A stretch of DNA of 64,000 nucleotides from Holacanthus passer (GCA_025331565.1 JAFREQ010000078.1:1302001-1366000), one strand, 5' to 3'. Positions 50,401 through 60,769 are shown, counted from the first letter of the stretch. The notes: generated by a model not told the origin, from the sequence alone. Program-made: numbers and translations.

Positions 50401-52902
50401 GTGTATGTAAACTCATCCTCAGCATCATCACCAAGAAACACGTTGCAGCTATCTCTCCCGCCGAGCCGGTGAAACACACCAATCTGGGAGCAGAAGCCAA
50501 CTCTCTCCTGCTGACCTGGCGGTGCCTGTCCAACACCAGTGAACTCCACCTCATAACCGTAATCCAAACACACCTTCATGGCCCTGAGGAGGGATGCAAT
50601 GTAACAAAATTAAGTTTAAATCTTTATGTTCATTAAGGATTTTTTCACAGCACTGATGTGTTTTAGGGTGAAGTTATTCATGAAGGTTCCTTCTCGCTAC
50701 CATCTTTAATTCTCAACTTTGTGTTGTCCGCTACACTCAACAGAGCCTGAAATGGAACAGCATACCAGGACTGGAACTCAGCTCTGGTCCACTCAAACTT
50801 GTGGTCACTGTGCCTGAAACCTGCCAGTCCAGGGATAATTGGGTTGAACTCTGAGTTTGGGGTGCTGATGATAACCGCCCCTGGGGTCATGTAACCAAAC
50901 ACCACCTCAGCGAAGCTCTCCACATCAGCAAGAGTGAGGTGCTCTATGCTGCAGACAGCCAGGGAGGAAACATGGTGATACATAATGGCACAGAGGGACA
51001 CAGAGAAACAGAAAGAAGGAAACGACGCAAATAGAAAGACCTGGCAAACATAGGTAAAACTTTAAGACATTGACCCTTAATGGCCAAACAACCCCTTACA
51101 GCTCTATACTGGTCACCAGGTCAAATCCTCTGAGGCGGATGTCTTTTTGTGTGACTGAACCCTGGTACAGCTCAATGCGCAGCTGATCATAACTTGGCTG
51201 CAGATAGTCAGTTGATATCGGAGCTAATCCATGCCTGAAAGAACATACAAGCAGAGAGTAGCCATTCTCAGTCGACACAGTAACACACAAATTGACTGAG
51301 GAGTCAAAGATCAAGTGTTGCTTTGATCATCTTTTTTAAAACTCCAGGGGCTGCAAGAGAAATTGCTCATACTAATTTGGATATGAGACCTAAAACATTC
51401 AAGAAACCAAGTCTTTACATTAAAGGTATACCAGGCAGGAATTGTCGCTTAGTGTGTGTAAACAACATTCAAACCCCTCTCCAGCTCAAATGGAGTTTGC
51501 AGACTGACACCAAAATGCTCAGCCTGCAAGTCTGTGTATGGAAGCTTGCAGCACTGAATTTACAGTTCCAAACATAAATGTACAAATTTGCAGAACTACC
51601 ACTGGCACTGAGTCTCCGACAGTCAACTCACTATGTTGGTTTGAGCCTGCTGCAACTGGCGTAGCTTGTGTGTTAAGACAGAAAAGGACTGAAAGCTCAA
51701 ATTCAGCAAATTTCAGAAATCAAGGGTTCTTTTTTCAAAACGCAATGTTACTCACAATCTAATTTGCATATACTACAAGATACTTTCAGTTATCAAACAT
51801 TGGTGATTTGATCATATTGTGTTATTGTTTTAATATAAAATAATAATTCAAAATTATATTGATGACACATGAATAATTGCAAGAGGGCAGTATTTAAAAA
51901 GCAAAATGTGTTATTGAAGTTTGTTTTCATTACCATGAGAGTTCCCTGATGTACAGCATGGAAATACTAACATATATGACAAGGTGGTGGAAACATTCAT
52001 AGCACTAACCACCAATTTAACTATTTTATGTGACTCTGCATACATCTAGGGCTGCAACTAATTTTCATAATTGTTTTTTTTTTTTAAATTCAGATTTAGC
52101 CATTAATTGTTTAGTCTTTGAAAAGCGACATCCCATATTCTGACAGTCCAAAGATATTTCGAAATATCTTTTGTTAAAAGATCACTTACATTGAAATGCA
52201 CAGATGCAGCAAATATTCACATTTGAGAAGATACAACCAGTACATATTTGGCTTTTTATGCTTGACTAAACAACTGAAACACTGATTCTCAATAGTGTTG
52301 CATTTCTGCTGATGAACTCAGCTGATTACTAGACTCATAGGTCATACTGTGCCATGTACTTATATGAGAAGAAAAGAGTATTGAGTATTCAGCCACGTCT
52401 TTGATTCATAAGCATACATACATCATCTTCTTGAGTGTGGCCCCGTTGATGTCCACTCCAGCCAGCAGCTCAATCTCACGGTGAAACTTGAGTTTTTTGA
52501 GAAGGCAGCACTTACCGCACCCCAAGTCCACTACCTGAGGACAAGAAAAGTGAGAAATAAAACTGGAGTCTTGGCTACAGGAAGTAAAACTAGATTAATG
52601 TTAAAGTTTCCACGACAAGAAACCAAAACCTTTTATGAAGAACAATAACGCTAATGTGTTTATTTAGGAAGTGGGGAAGTTGCTACGTTAGCTGTATTAT
52701 GTTGATTGGTGGATAAGTTAGCTAACCTGATTACGTTAGCTTTTGAATGATCATCGGGAAACGTTGCACAAACAAACGTTGGCTTGAAGCAATAGTTTAA
52801 AAAAATCCGCCTCTCACTGTACCTTACCTTTTGGGGTTTGTTCCTCTTGACAAAATCGATAACAAATTGATGTCTCTGCCTGTAAAGCGGCGGACTGAAC
52901 AT
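46534..52902 (-). CDS. henmt1: Small RNA 2'-O-methyltransferase HENMT1 (nine coding exons)
   Basis: CDS = complement(join(46534-46640, 47939-48090, 48463-48556, 48773-48992, 50397-50583, 50766-50948, 51100-51234, 52422-52534, 52828-52902)), 421 aa (human 393). HEN1 proteins add a 2'-O-methyl group to the 3' end of piRNAs using S-adenosylmethionine, protecting them from tailing and decay in the germline. The start FSPPLYRQRHQFV is family-typical. SAM-binding motif I is VVDLGCG (residues 26-32) and motif II region is GVDING. Metal ligands are E107, E110, H111 (in SIELIEH) and H157 (in HSDHKFEW). STPNSEFNP and VEFTGVG follow. The C-terminal half (exons 6-9) is charged, poorly conserved and acidic, ending in ANV. 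The exon 7 donor AG|GTGTGT was chosen because it alone gives the phase needed by exon 8. The short N-terminus lacks the leader found in human. Confidence 0.93.
47100..47471 (+). mobile_element. 5'-truncated LINE 3' end with (CTAT)n tail in henmt1 intron 8
   Basis: About 35 decayed codons, reading LFASRRCYRSISTKRF, resemble the end of fish LINE ORF2 (GRRYRS-type motif). A spacer then leads to a (CTAT)n run at 47419-47471, the usual 3' tail of such copies. It is in opposite orientation to henmt1. Confidence 0.4.
47419..47471. repeat. (CTAT)n microsatellite
   Basis: About 13 perfect units. Confidence 0.95.
49150..49500 (+). repeat. Dispersed teleost repeat with tRNA-A-box-like word in henmt1 intron 5
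   Basis: Contains TTGGCCACCTATCAAATTC, then TAGTTAGCTCAGTTGG (resembling a tRNA A box), then GACTGGGAGCTCAGG, and ends CACCAGCAGAGGGTGAC. No tRNA cloverleaf can be drawn. I read it as a SINE-like or MITE copy. Confidence 0.4.
52047..52290 (+). repeat. Dispersed repeat copy in henmt1 intron 2
   Basis: Starts AGGGCTGCAACTAATTTTC, the same head as the 28312 copy, with a T-rich expansion after it. Confidence 0.45.
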
Positions 52903-52943
52903 TGGATCGACGTTCGGCTGGCGGGCGTCGAGATCTCCGCCAG

Positions 52944-52957
52944 ACCCACAGAGGGCG
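52944..52957 (+). promoter_or_regulatory. CTCF-like word at the henmt1 5' end
   Basis: CCCACAGAGGGCGC matches the CAGRKGGCRS half of the CTCF core. It lies about 45 bases upstream of the henmt1 ATG, within its GC-rich 5' end. Confidence 0.3.
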
Positions 52958-53164
52958 CTGCTGTTCCTGTTATTTTTATTTTTTATTATTTTTTTTTTAT
53001 TATTTTACAACGATTCTGACAAACAAAAGACAGATTATACAGGTAAAGACCCAATTATTTCCACTTTTAATAGTGTGTCTGCAACAGTAAAAACGAAGGC
53101 AAGATTTCCAAAATAGTTGCTGTTTATTTTTCTGTTGATTGACATTTTGATTAATTGGCTAGCT

Positions 53165-53310
53165 GTTTGAGTTCTAGTACTTTGTGTTTAGCGCCAAACT
53201 ATGATTGTTAACATTGTAATCATTATACCTTCTAAACATTTCATTGTGAACATGTTAGCATTTAGCTCTAAGCACCAGCCTCACAGAGCCACTAGCATGG
53301 CTGTGGCTTA
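53165..53310 (+). repeat. Dispersed teleost repeat fragment
   Basis: Contains GTACTTTGTGTTTAGCG, AACATGTTAGCATTTAGCTC and AGCCACTAGCATGGCTG, hallmarks of a common teleost repeat. It fills much of the gap between henmt1 and the Harbinger element. Confidence 0.5.
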
Positions 53311-53505
53311 CGGTCTTGTTAAAATGTATATTTTCTATGGTTTTTGCTCTTAACCCTCTTTTTGGATGTTTAAAAAGTTGTGTGTGGCACTCGCAGCTCT
53401 GTAGGCCCACACACTTGAACAACTGGTCCAATTTAATTAGTAAAATTAACATTTAAATACACAATAAAGTCTTTGAAAAAAAGCAACACCTGGGACCGAT
53501 TCACC

Positions 53506-54214
53506 ATGGCAACTAGAGCGGCGTACTTTTCCCCATCGGAGGCAGAAATCCTCATGGAGGCTTACGAGGGAGTAAAGGACCAAATAAAAAAGAAGTACTG
53601 CAGGCCTGGTATGTCTTGTCTACTAGCTTCAATATTAATCCCATTAAATGTGATAGGCTGAAGGCACCAGTGCAGCAGCAGCAGCAGATGACGGTGATGA
53701 TGATGATGAGACCATCTCTCTGGATTCCAGAAGGCATGAGGTATCATGTCAAGCTTGTGGAAGTACTATTCAGTCTACAATGGTGAGGAGTCATCATTTG
53801 GTGCCCACACGAAATGTCATTTCTGTCACAGGACCCAGACGCTGTACATTGCTAAAGCCAGCCTGGCAACATAGTGAGTATTAATGGAAGGACATTCCCA
53901 TTATGCAAAATTCCCTCTGTGCTAATTGTCATGTGTTTACAGAACTCACAAGCTATCAGACAGCTATAGGCCAAACATTTATGGCGGCAAATACAACTGG
54001 CAGATGTTGACACAGAGTACAAGAAAAAAAGATGGAAGACCTTGCACTGGAGTCCGAAATAAAAAGGAGGACAATGAGAAAATTGGACCTTGAAATAAAA
54101 AAACTTGAGCGGGAGGTCAGTTATGCCTTCAATGCACACTGTATGCTGACTGTAACACAAATGTATTAATCATTATTCTCCTTTCCTCCCCCAGCTCCAA
54201 GAAGATGACACACC
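53506..54214 (+). pseudogene. Decayed Myb/SANT-like accessory gene of the Harbinger element
   Basis: ATG 53506 opens with ATRAAYFSPSEAEILMEAYE, the start typical of the element's DNA-binding protein, but after KKKYCRP the frame passes straight to the Ala/Asp-rich linker (DDGDDDDETISLDSRRHE, near 53690). The body of the SANT domain is missing, so an internal deletion is inferred. Further on, DPDAVHC is followed by TAA near 53853 and GRC by TGA near 54007. The C-terminal coiled coil (EKKMEDLALESEIKRR) is readable to about 54117. Intron borders around 53757-53831 and 53877-53941 still look spliceable. It is a broken gene. Confidence 0.7.
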
Positions 54215-54664
54215 TTAAAAAAAAAAATAAAAGGACAAATGGAATTTTGGTGGTGTCTGTTTGTTTAATGTATGCACAGTTAGGGCTACCATAGAGATGA
54301 CACTAGGCACACCGACTGTGGAATTTCCATCTGTCATCCTACCTATGTGCTATGATTGGTTGGAAGTTGAAACACTGGCTGTATTATTAAGGCTAGAAGA
54401 AAGGCACATAATGTACCCTGAAATGCAATTTCCCAGATATATCAAAACACCTTATGGCAATAAAAAGTGAGTAGAGGGAACCGTTTCATTAATTATCTAT
54501 TCTTTAAGGTAGTAGGTATCATGATGATTAAAAAAAGGTATCATGATAACTAACCCATTTGCAGCTTGTGAGGCATGAGGGTGCAAAGATGTTTCTCGTA
54601 AAAGTCAAGTGGGCTGATGGCCTATATGAAGGCCCAAAATGGTGTGTTCCTTCCTGTTCTAACA

Positions 54665-55966
54665 ATGGCGTGCCCATTCTTGCAAGATGTGGTGGATGAG
54701 GAAGCACTCGTGCTCAGGAGAGCCTTCAGGCGAGAGAGGGTCTTCAGGGACCGGTTGGACCCACTGGCCTTCCCTGATGACCACCTATATGAAAGATACA
54801 GGTTTTCTGCAGATGGCATTGGGTATCTGTACAGACTGCTGGGTCCCAGGATCAAACACCGCACAGCACGGAGCCATGCGCTGAGTGTCAAGCAGACGGT
54901 TTGTGTGGCCTTGCGCTTTTTTGCAAGTGGAGGCTTCCTGTACTCAGTGGGGGATGCAGAACAACTGAACAAGGCCACAATTTGCCGCACAATACGGAGT
55001 GTGTGTGTGGCTATTAAAGCGCTGTCAGATGTCTTCATCTTCTTCCCTGGCCACAGAAGACTCAGCGACATCAAAGAGGAGTTTTATAGGATTGCAGGTA
55101 AGAGAAACTACAAATTAACTGTTAACTGTTAACAGTCATAGCAGGATACTCATTGCTTTGTGTTACAGGTTTCCCCAATGTCATTGGTGCGTTGGACTGC
55201 ACACACATAAAGATAAAATCCCCCTCAGGTGCCCATGACGCACATTTTGTGAATAGGAAATCCTTTCACAGCATTAATGTTCAGGTGAACATGACTTTTT
55301 GATATTGTCAATTAATGAACACTGTGCATTGCTTGTGATGTGTGTTGATTGGTTTAATAGTCTTCATCTTATAATTTCAGATGGTCTGCAATGCTGACTG
55401 TCTGATCAGCAATGTTGTGGCAAAGTGGCCTGGCTCAGTCCATGACTCCCGAGTCTTTCGGACCTCTGGAATCTATCAGCGCCTATCACAAGGTGAGCAA
55501 CACAACCTCTATTAATAGCCACTTTTTACATCATGGCTGTGTCAAGAATGTCACTCTATTTATGAGGTTGTGATGATGAGATTTTGTATTGACACGTGAA
55601 TTCTCTGGTGTGTTGCTGGGGGACAGGGGGTATGCCTGCCAGCCTTTTCTCCTGACACCATACACAGACCCCCAGGAAGCACAGCAGGCCTATAATCATG
55701 CCCATGCTGGGACAAGGGCCAGGATCAAAATGACCTTTGGCCTCCTGAAGGCACGCTTTCACTGTCTTCACGACTTAAGGGTCAGCCCTTTGAGGGCATG
55801 TGACATCACTGTGGCCTGTGCTGTCCTCCACAATGTAGCCTGCCTGAGGAAGGAGAGGGCCCCCAGAGTGCCATCACACATGGACTGGGACAATCCTGCC
55901 ATCTTCCCTGATGACGATAGTGGTCGGCTGGTCAGGGACCAATATGTGTTAAATTATTTTAGTTAA
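54665..55966 (+). CDS. HARBI1-like PIF/Harbinger transposase, probably inactive
   Basis: CDS = join(54665-55097, 55169-55284, 55381-55492, 55581-55966), 348 aa with no internal stop. ATG 54665 lies in a good context; an upstream in-frame ATG is at 54617. The DDE nuclease core shows GALDCTHIK (first Asp, exon 2), PGSVHDSRVF (second Asp, exon 3) and GDRGYACQPFLL (exon 4). The third acidic residue should precede MTFGLLKARF, but codon 55727-55729 is AAA (Lys), giving ARIKMTFG. Loss of this Glu should abolish cleavage. The ancestral last acceptor, expected just before GTGAATTC at 55596, reads AC. The AG at 55579-55580 keeps the frame and adds five codons. Host HARBI1 is a domesticated relative, but this copy lies beside a decayed partner gene and is transposon, not host. 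Confidence 0.75.
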
Positions 55967-56340
55967 CATGCATGTTTTAAATTTAAGTTAAATATGGCCT
56001 GCATTGGCAGAGGAATTTGTGTTTTGTTTTTTAATTCAATTTAAATTGATTTGGCCTCTTACGATGTTTGTGCTGTATACTGTGTGTATACAAGCTTGCA
56101 GGGAGGCTACTGCATTCATTCATTTGTTGTGTATGCATTTGTCCTGCATTTATTTCAGTGTGCAGACATGCGGGGTGTATTATGCAGACCTTTGAATGTG
56201 TATTTACTCTTGTGTTGTATAATATGCTTTGATTCTGTGCTTTCTATCTTGTAGAGTCACTATGTGACTTCAGTTTTGAAAGGAGCTGATGGTTTACCTG
56301 CTTTGATTTATCCTTATTCAATAAAGGAACATCATACTCT

Positions 56341-57239
56341 TTGATGTGTATTCATATTTATATGGGATGAAACATCATCTAAAACATCATTTATCTACAA
56401 TGAATGAAATTAATGATCACAAATGTTTAAATAATGACAGTGGGTCTAGTTGAATGTGATAACAATGTATAGTGGGCAGTGGAATCACTCTTGGTTTCTG
56501 TTTGTGGTGACTGCTGACTCTGAAAACACCTGTGTGGGTGTACTACTTAGGTATAATTTTAACTCCTGAGGGAAATATATGGCTCTTTAGCTGCTTAATG
56601 CTCCACTATTTTCACCAGCTAGTTGCAAACTTTATCTCTCAGCAGTTTGGTGATGGGCAGATAAGATATTTCTTTATTCGTCCCACAATGGGGAAATTCA
56701 CAAAAGGGAGGTAGTGTACAGTTGGTTTATCAGAGCTTTTTCTCTGAAAACAGCTGCCTGTTCTAGTTGAAAACAACGCTGAAACACACTAAGACTGACT
56801 TATCCTGTCACATTACACATGGTCATTTGATCTGCTGTTTATATAAAAATATTTATTAGAATAGCTTTAATTCAAGTGTATCCAGCCATATACATATGAA
56901 TTGCACGCTACCTCAAAACTTGCGACATCTGTGGCATTGTGCTGTGGGATAAAACTGCACATTTTAGAGTGGCCTTTTACTGTGGCCAGCCTAAAGCACA
57001 CCTGTGCAATAATCATGCTGTCTAATCAGCATCTTGATATGCCACACCTGTGAGTTGGAGGGATTATCTCGGCAAAGGAGAAGTGCTCACTAACACAGAT
57101 TTAGACAGATTTGTGAACAATATTTGAGAGAAATAGGCCTTTTGTGTACATAGAAAACTTTTTAGATCTTTGAGTTCAGCTCATGAAAAATGGGGGCAAA
57201 AACAAAAGTGTTGCATTTATATTTTTGTTCAGTGTAGTT
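56341..57239. other. Repeat-derived sequence right of the Harbinger element
   Basis: No gene. A LINE-tail-like motif (AGATATTTCTTTATTCG, CCCACAATGGGGAAATTC) lies at 56660-56700. From 56720 to 56870 the sequence is a diverged copy of 58980-59155 (shared ACAGTTGGTTTATCAGAGCT and GTTTATATAAAAATATTTAT). Confidence 0.55.
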
Positions 57240-57298
57240 AGATAGTTTTGGTTTTATTTGTCCAGGATTTGAGATGTTCATCTCTGAGATTTGTTTTT
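57240..57298 (+). repeat. Repeat module, copy A (copies at 59190 and 60770)
   Basis: The TAGTTTTGGTTTTATTTGTC module followed by GATTTGAGATGTTCATCTCTG occurs three times (57240, 59190, 60770) in the same orientation. It marks the left edge of each duplicated unit. Confidence 0.8.
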
Positions 57299-57324
57299 TT
57301 ATATATTGTTTTTTTTTTTTTTAC

Positions 57325-58147
57325 AGTTTTTAGCATAAAAGAATGTTTTAGCCAGACTACCAGTTGACAAATGTCAAAGGAAGGTAAACAGTGTTAACTT
57401 CTCTAATTAAAAGGCCAAGCCAGAATTACTTCGGCCCATGCAAAATTTTAATCCTGGCACCATTCCTGGTGTGTGGAGTCGGGGCCTTAATGTTCACCTC
57501 ATTAAGCTCTAATGTCTTGAAATTCTTACTGAGAGCTTGCAGATGAATTTTTGGATTACAAAGTTGTGACAAATATAGTTTCGTTTTTTTATTTAGTTTG
57601 GTTTATTTGTTGCTAGAGACAATACATAAAACAGCATTAAACAACAAGAATAGATACTTTTCAGATTTAGACAGATTTACATGTACATTAATCAGCCAAC
57701 ACTGTGATGCACCACATACAAACAAACTCCACTGCCTAAAGTGACAAATGCCTGAGAGAATATGATATTCCCTAAACTGAGAAACAACATGTCATTATAC
57801 TGTAAATAATGGGCCATATTGCATGGCAGCCTTTTCACACCTTGATAAATAATGATGTCTCAAATCACAGGGGAATGCCTTCAATCAAAGGTGTTAAGAA
57901 AACACCTTTAAAAGTAAACACATCCAGCAGTTCTCCTCATCAAAACATGATGTAATAGTTTGAAAACAGGGAAGGTTGTATCCCCAAAACAGTAACGGCT
58001 GCTAAGCGTTTCAGCCACTTATACCTAAAGTGGGCTACAAGGCCAAACTCAGGTATCAAAGCGAAGGAAGTGGACAACAGACCACAGTGAACATGAGCCA
58101 GAAATTTAAGTTTGTGGCTTATAGTCCACACATATTAAACATTTGTT
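57325..58147 (+). repeat. 823-bp direct repeat, copy A
   Basis: Matches 59750-60572 base for base without gaps. By eye I found two substitutions, near 57335 and 58130. It encodes no protein and has no terminal inverted repeats that I could see. A short hairpin word, AAAGGTGTTAAGAAAACACC, lies inside. Confidence 0.9.
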
Positions 58148-58192
58148 GACTGTGTATTACGTTTTATGTAACTAATGCCCTATATACAAATG

Positions 58193-58229
<37 letters not shown>

Positions 58230-58274
58230 TATACAAATATACATATATATATACATATACATACACACACACAC

Positions 58275-58323
<49 letters not shown>

Positions 58324-58324
58324 C

Positions 58325-58382
<58 letters not shown>

Positions 58383-58395
58383 ACACACACACACA
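58193..58395. repeat. Compound (CA)n/(TA)n microsatellite
   Basis: About 200 bp alternating CA/TG and AT runs, including a near-palindromic ATATATACTGTGTGTATATAT. It is absent from the other duplicate. The open frames across it are artefacts. Confidence 0.95.
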
Positions 58396-58616
58396 AAGAT
58401 ATACAGATTTTCATTTGAATGGAGCGCCTCTAATGCATAAAGACTCTCTGTGCATACAGACTGCACTTGTCTGGCATTTCTAAGATTCTCCTGTTTGTGT
58501 ATTGCGTTTTTCTAGTGTTATTAGACCACTCAAAGCGCTTTCACAAAGCAAGCCTGCATTCACAAATTCACACACACATTCATACTTGGTGGTTGACTAG
58601 AAACTGCCACCACCAT

Positions 58617-58624
58617 TAATAGAC

Positions 58625-58669
<45 letters not shown>

Positions 58670-58735
58670 TATAGATAGATAGATGTACTTTATTGTCCCA
58701 AGCTGGGAAATTCTTTCGTTGGAGCAGCTACAGTT
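58617..58735 (-). mobile_element. LINE 3' tail with (GATA)n, copy A
   Basis: The (GATA)n run (58625-58684) is followed by TACTTTATTGTCCCAAGCTG and GGGAAATTCTTTCGTTGG. On the minus strand this reads as a LINE 3' end with AATAAAGTA and a (TATC)n tail, as commonly found in teleosts. Confidence 0.55.
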
Positions 58736-58977
58736 GAAACAAAACAAAACAACATAGCACAACACATTACACACGAAACAACAAGACATGAAACAACATA
58801 CACTGCAAGAACCAACATCCAGTGCAGTCAAAAAACAGAAAACAGAAAAAAAAATTCACCAAAAATTTTTTAAAAATCTATATTTTCTCACTTAAACCTG
58901 TGCTAGTTTGTTTTGGGCCACTTGGCAGCTGTGTATCAAGCCTTAAACACAATATTAATATGTTATTACCACATAGA

Positions 58978-59158
58978 TACAGTTGGTTTATCAGAGCTGC
59001 CTGTTGTGGTTGAAAACAACGCTGATGAGTGAACCAAAACAGCAAAGTTGTGGACTGCAACATCAAAACAATGCATTGAAACATGCCAAGACTGACTTGT
59101 CCTGTCACATTACACATAGTCATTTGATCCGCTGTTTATATAAAAATATTTATTATCT
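58978..59158 (+). repeat. Repeat module related to 56720-56870
   Basis: Shares ACAGTTGGTTTATCAGAGCT and CATTTGATCCGCTGTTTATA with 56720-56870, with a 50-base insertion relative to it. Confidence 0.6.
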
Positions 59159-59189
59159 ATCTTTATTATCTAACCATATCGTTATATTG

Positions 59190-59745
59190 AATAGTTTTGG
59201 TTTTATTTGTCCAGGATTTGAGATGTCCATCTCTGAGATTTGTACCTCCACACCAATACAATGGACATAAATGAAATGTTGCACTGGGAAAGGAACCGAA
59301 GCTGGTGTGGGAGGTGTAGCAGTACCAAGTAGATATAGTTGGGCTCACCTCTATGAATAACAATGGTTCTGGAATCAAACTCAAGGAGAGGGTCACCTCT
59401 TTACGACTGCAAGTCGCCGAAGGGAAGGCTCTGACTGTTGTGTGTGCAAAGAGCTATTTATTATATAATAAATATTACAATATTTCATACAGTGATCTGT
59501 GTGTGCTCTGTGCATATATGGACATAATAAAAGGAGAGAAGTCAAATAAGCCGATCTGACCCAAGCCCTGTCTTTGAAAAATAAAGGCCCGAGCTCGGCT
59601 GGAATCGATTCAGCGTGTCGGGGTCCATTGGGTTCCAACAGGTAGATGATGGTCAAAATGAATGTATCTGAAAAATCTTTCCAATATTGTAGGCTAAAGA
59701 TAAATTAATTCATTACTGTATACATTTCCTATTGAGACTAGAAGA
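59190..59745 (+). mobile_element. LINE endonuclease fragment within duplicate B
   Basis: The module at 59190-59240 leads into GGGAAAGGAACCGAAGCTGG and an open stretch, MNNNGSGIKLKERVTSLRLQ, then LTVVCAKSY. These resemble the AP-endonuclease domain of a fish LINE, and the same stretch is better preserved from 61100. No full domain remains. Copy A lacks this insert. Confidence 0.55.
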
Positions 59746-59749
59746 ACAT

Positions 59750-60572
59750 AGTTTTTAGCGTAAAAGAATGTTTTAGCCAGACTACCAGTTGACAAATGTC
59801 AAAGGAAGGTAAACAGTGTTAACTTCTCTAATTAAAAGGCCAAGCCAGAATTACTTCGGCCCATGCAAAATTTTAATCCTGGCACCATTCCTGGTGTGTG
59901 GAGTCGGGGCCTTAATGTTCACCTCATTAAGCTCTAATGTCTTGAAATTCTTACTGAGAGCTTGCAGATGAATTTTTGGATTACAAAGTTGTGACAAATA
60001 TAGTTTCGTTTTTTTATTTAGTTTGGTTTATTTGTTGCTAGAGACAATACATAAAACAGCATTAAACAACAAGAATAGATACTTTTCAGATTTAGACAGA
60101 TTTACATGTACATTAATCAGCCAACACTGTGATGCACCACATACAAACAAACTCCACTGCCTAAAGTGACAAATGCCTGAGAGAATATGATATTCCCTAA
60201 ACTGAGAAACAACATGTCATTATACTGTAAATAATGGGCCATATTGCATGGCAGCCTTTTCACACCTTGATAAATAATGATGTCTCAAATCACAGGGGAA
60301 TGCCTTCAATCAAAGGTGTTAAGAAAACACCTTTAAAAGTAAACACATCCAGCAGTTCTCCTCATCAAAACATGATGTAATAGTTTGAAAACAGGGAAGG
60401 TTGTATCCCCAAAACAGTAACGGCTGCTAAGCGTTTCAGCCACTTATACCTAAAGTGGGCTACAAGGCCAAACTCAGGTATCAAAGCGAAGGAAGTGGAC
60501 AACAGACCACAGTGAACATGAGCCAGAAATTTAAGTTTGTGGCTTATAGTCCACGCATATTAAACATTTGTT
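59750..60572 (+). repeat. 823-bp direct repeat, copy B
   Basis: Near-identical partner of 57325-58147, offset by exactly 2,425 bp throughout. Confidence 0.9.
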
Positions 60573-60579
60573 ACTACCA

Positions 60580-60582
60580 TTA

Positions 60583-60625
<43 letters not shown>

Positions 60626-60690
60626 CTTTATTGTCCCAAGCTGGGAAATTCTTTTGTTGGAGCAGCTACAGTTGAAACAAAACAAAACAA
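60580..60690 (-). mobile_element. LINE 3' tail with (GATA)n, copy B
   Basis: The (GATA)n run at about 60585-60624 is followed by the same TACTTTATTGTCCCAAGCTG and CAGCTACAGTTGAAACAAAA sequence as copy A. Here it directly follows the 823-bp block. Confidence 0.6.
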
Positions 60691-60769
60691 CACAAGGACA
60701 AGGACACTTCTGCATCCAGACTGCAGGGGCCAGGGATCGAACCACCAACCGATCCCTATATTGTTATAT

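Larger units (their letters stand above)
53400..56340 (+). mobile_element. PIF/Harbinger DNA transposon with two genes
   Basis: The region encodes the two-protein set of PIF/Harbinger elements, a Myb/SANT-like DNA-binding protein followed by a DDE transposase, both on the plus strand. AATAAA at 56320-56325 probably ends the transposase transcript. The outer boundaries are estimates: I could not identify matching terminal inverted repeats or the expected 3-bp target duplication by eye. Both genes carry lesions, so this copy is unlikely to be autonomous. Confidence 0.75.

Noticed and set aside
54622..55074. 150-codon minus-strand frame
   Set aside because: It is the antisense of transposase exon 1. 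The plus frame has recognisable Harbinger motifs and splice sites.
58164..58483. Open frames rich in Tyr, Ile, His, Thr, Cys and Val on both strands
   Set aside because: They are translations of the CA/TA microsatellite.
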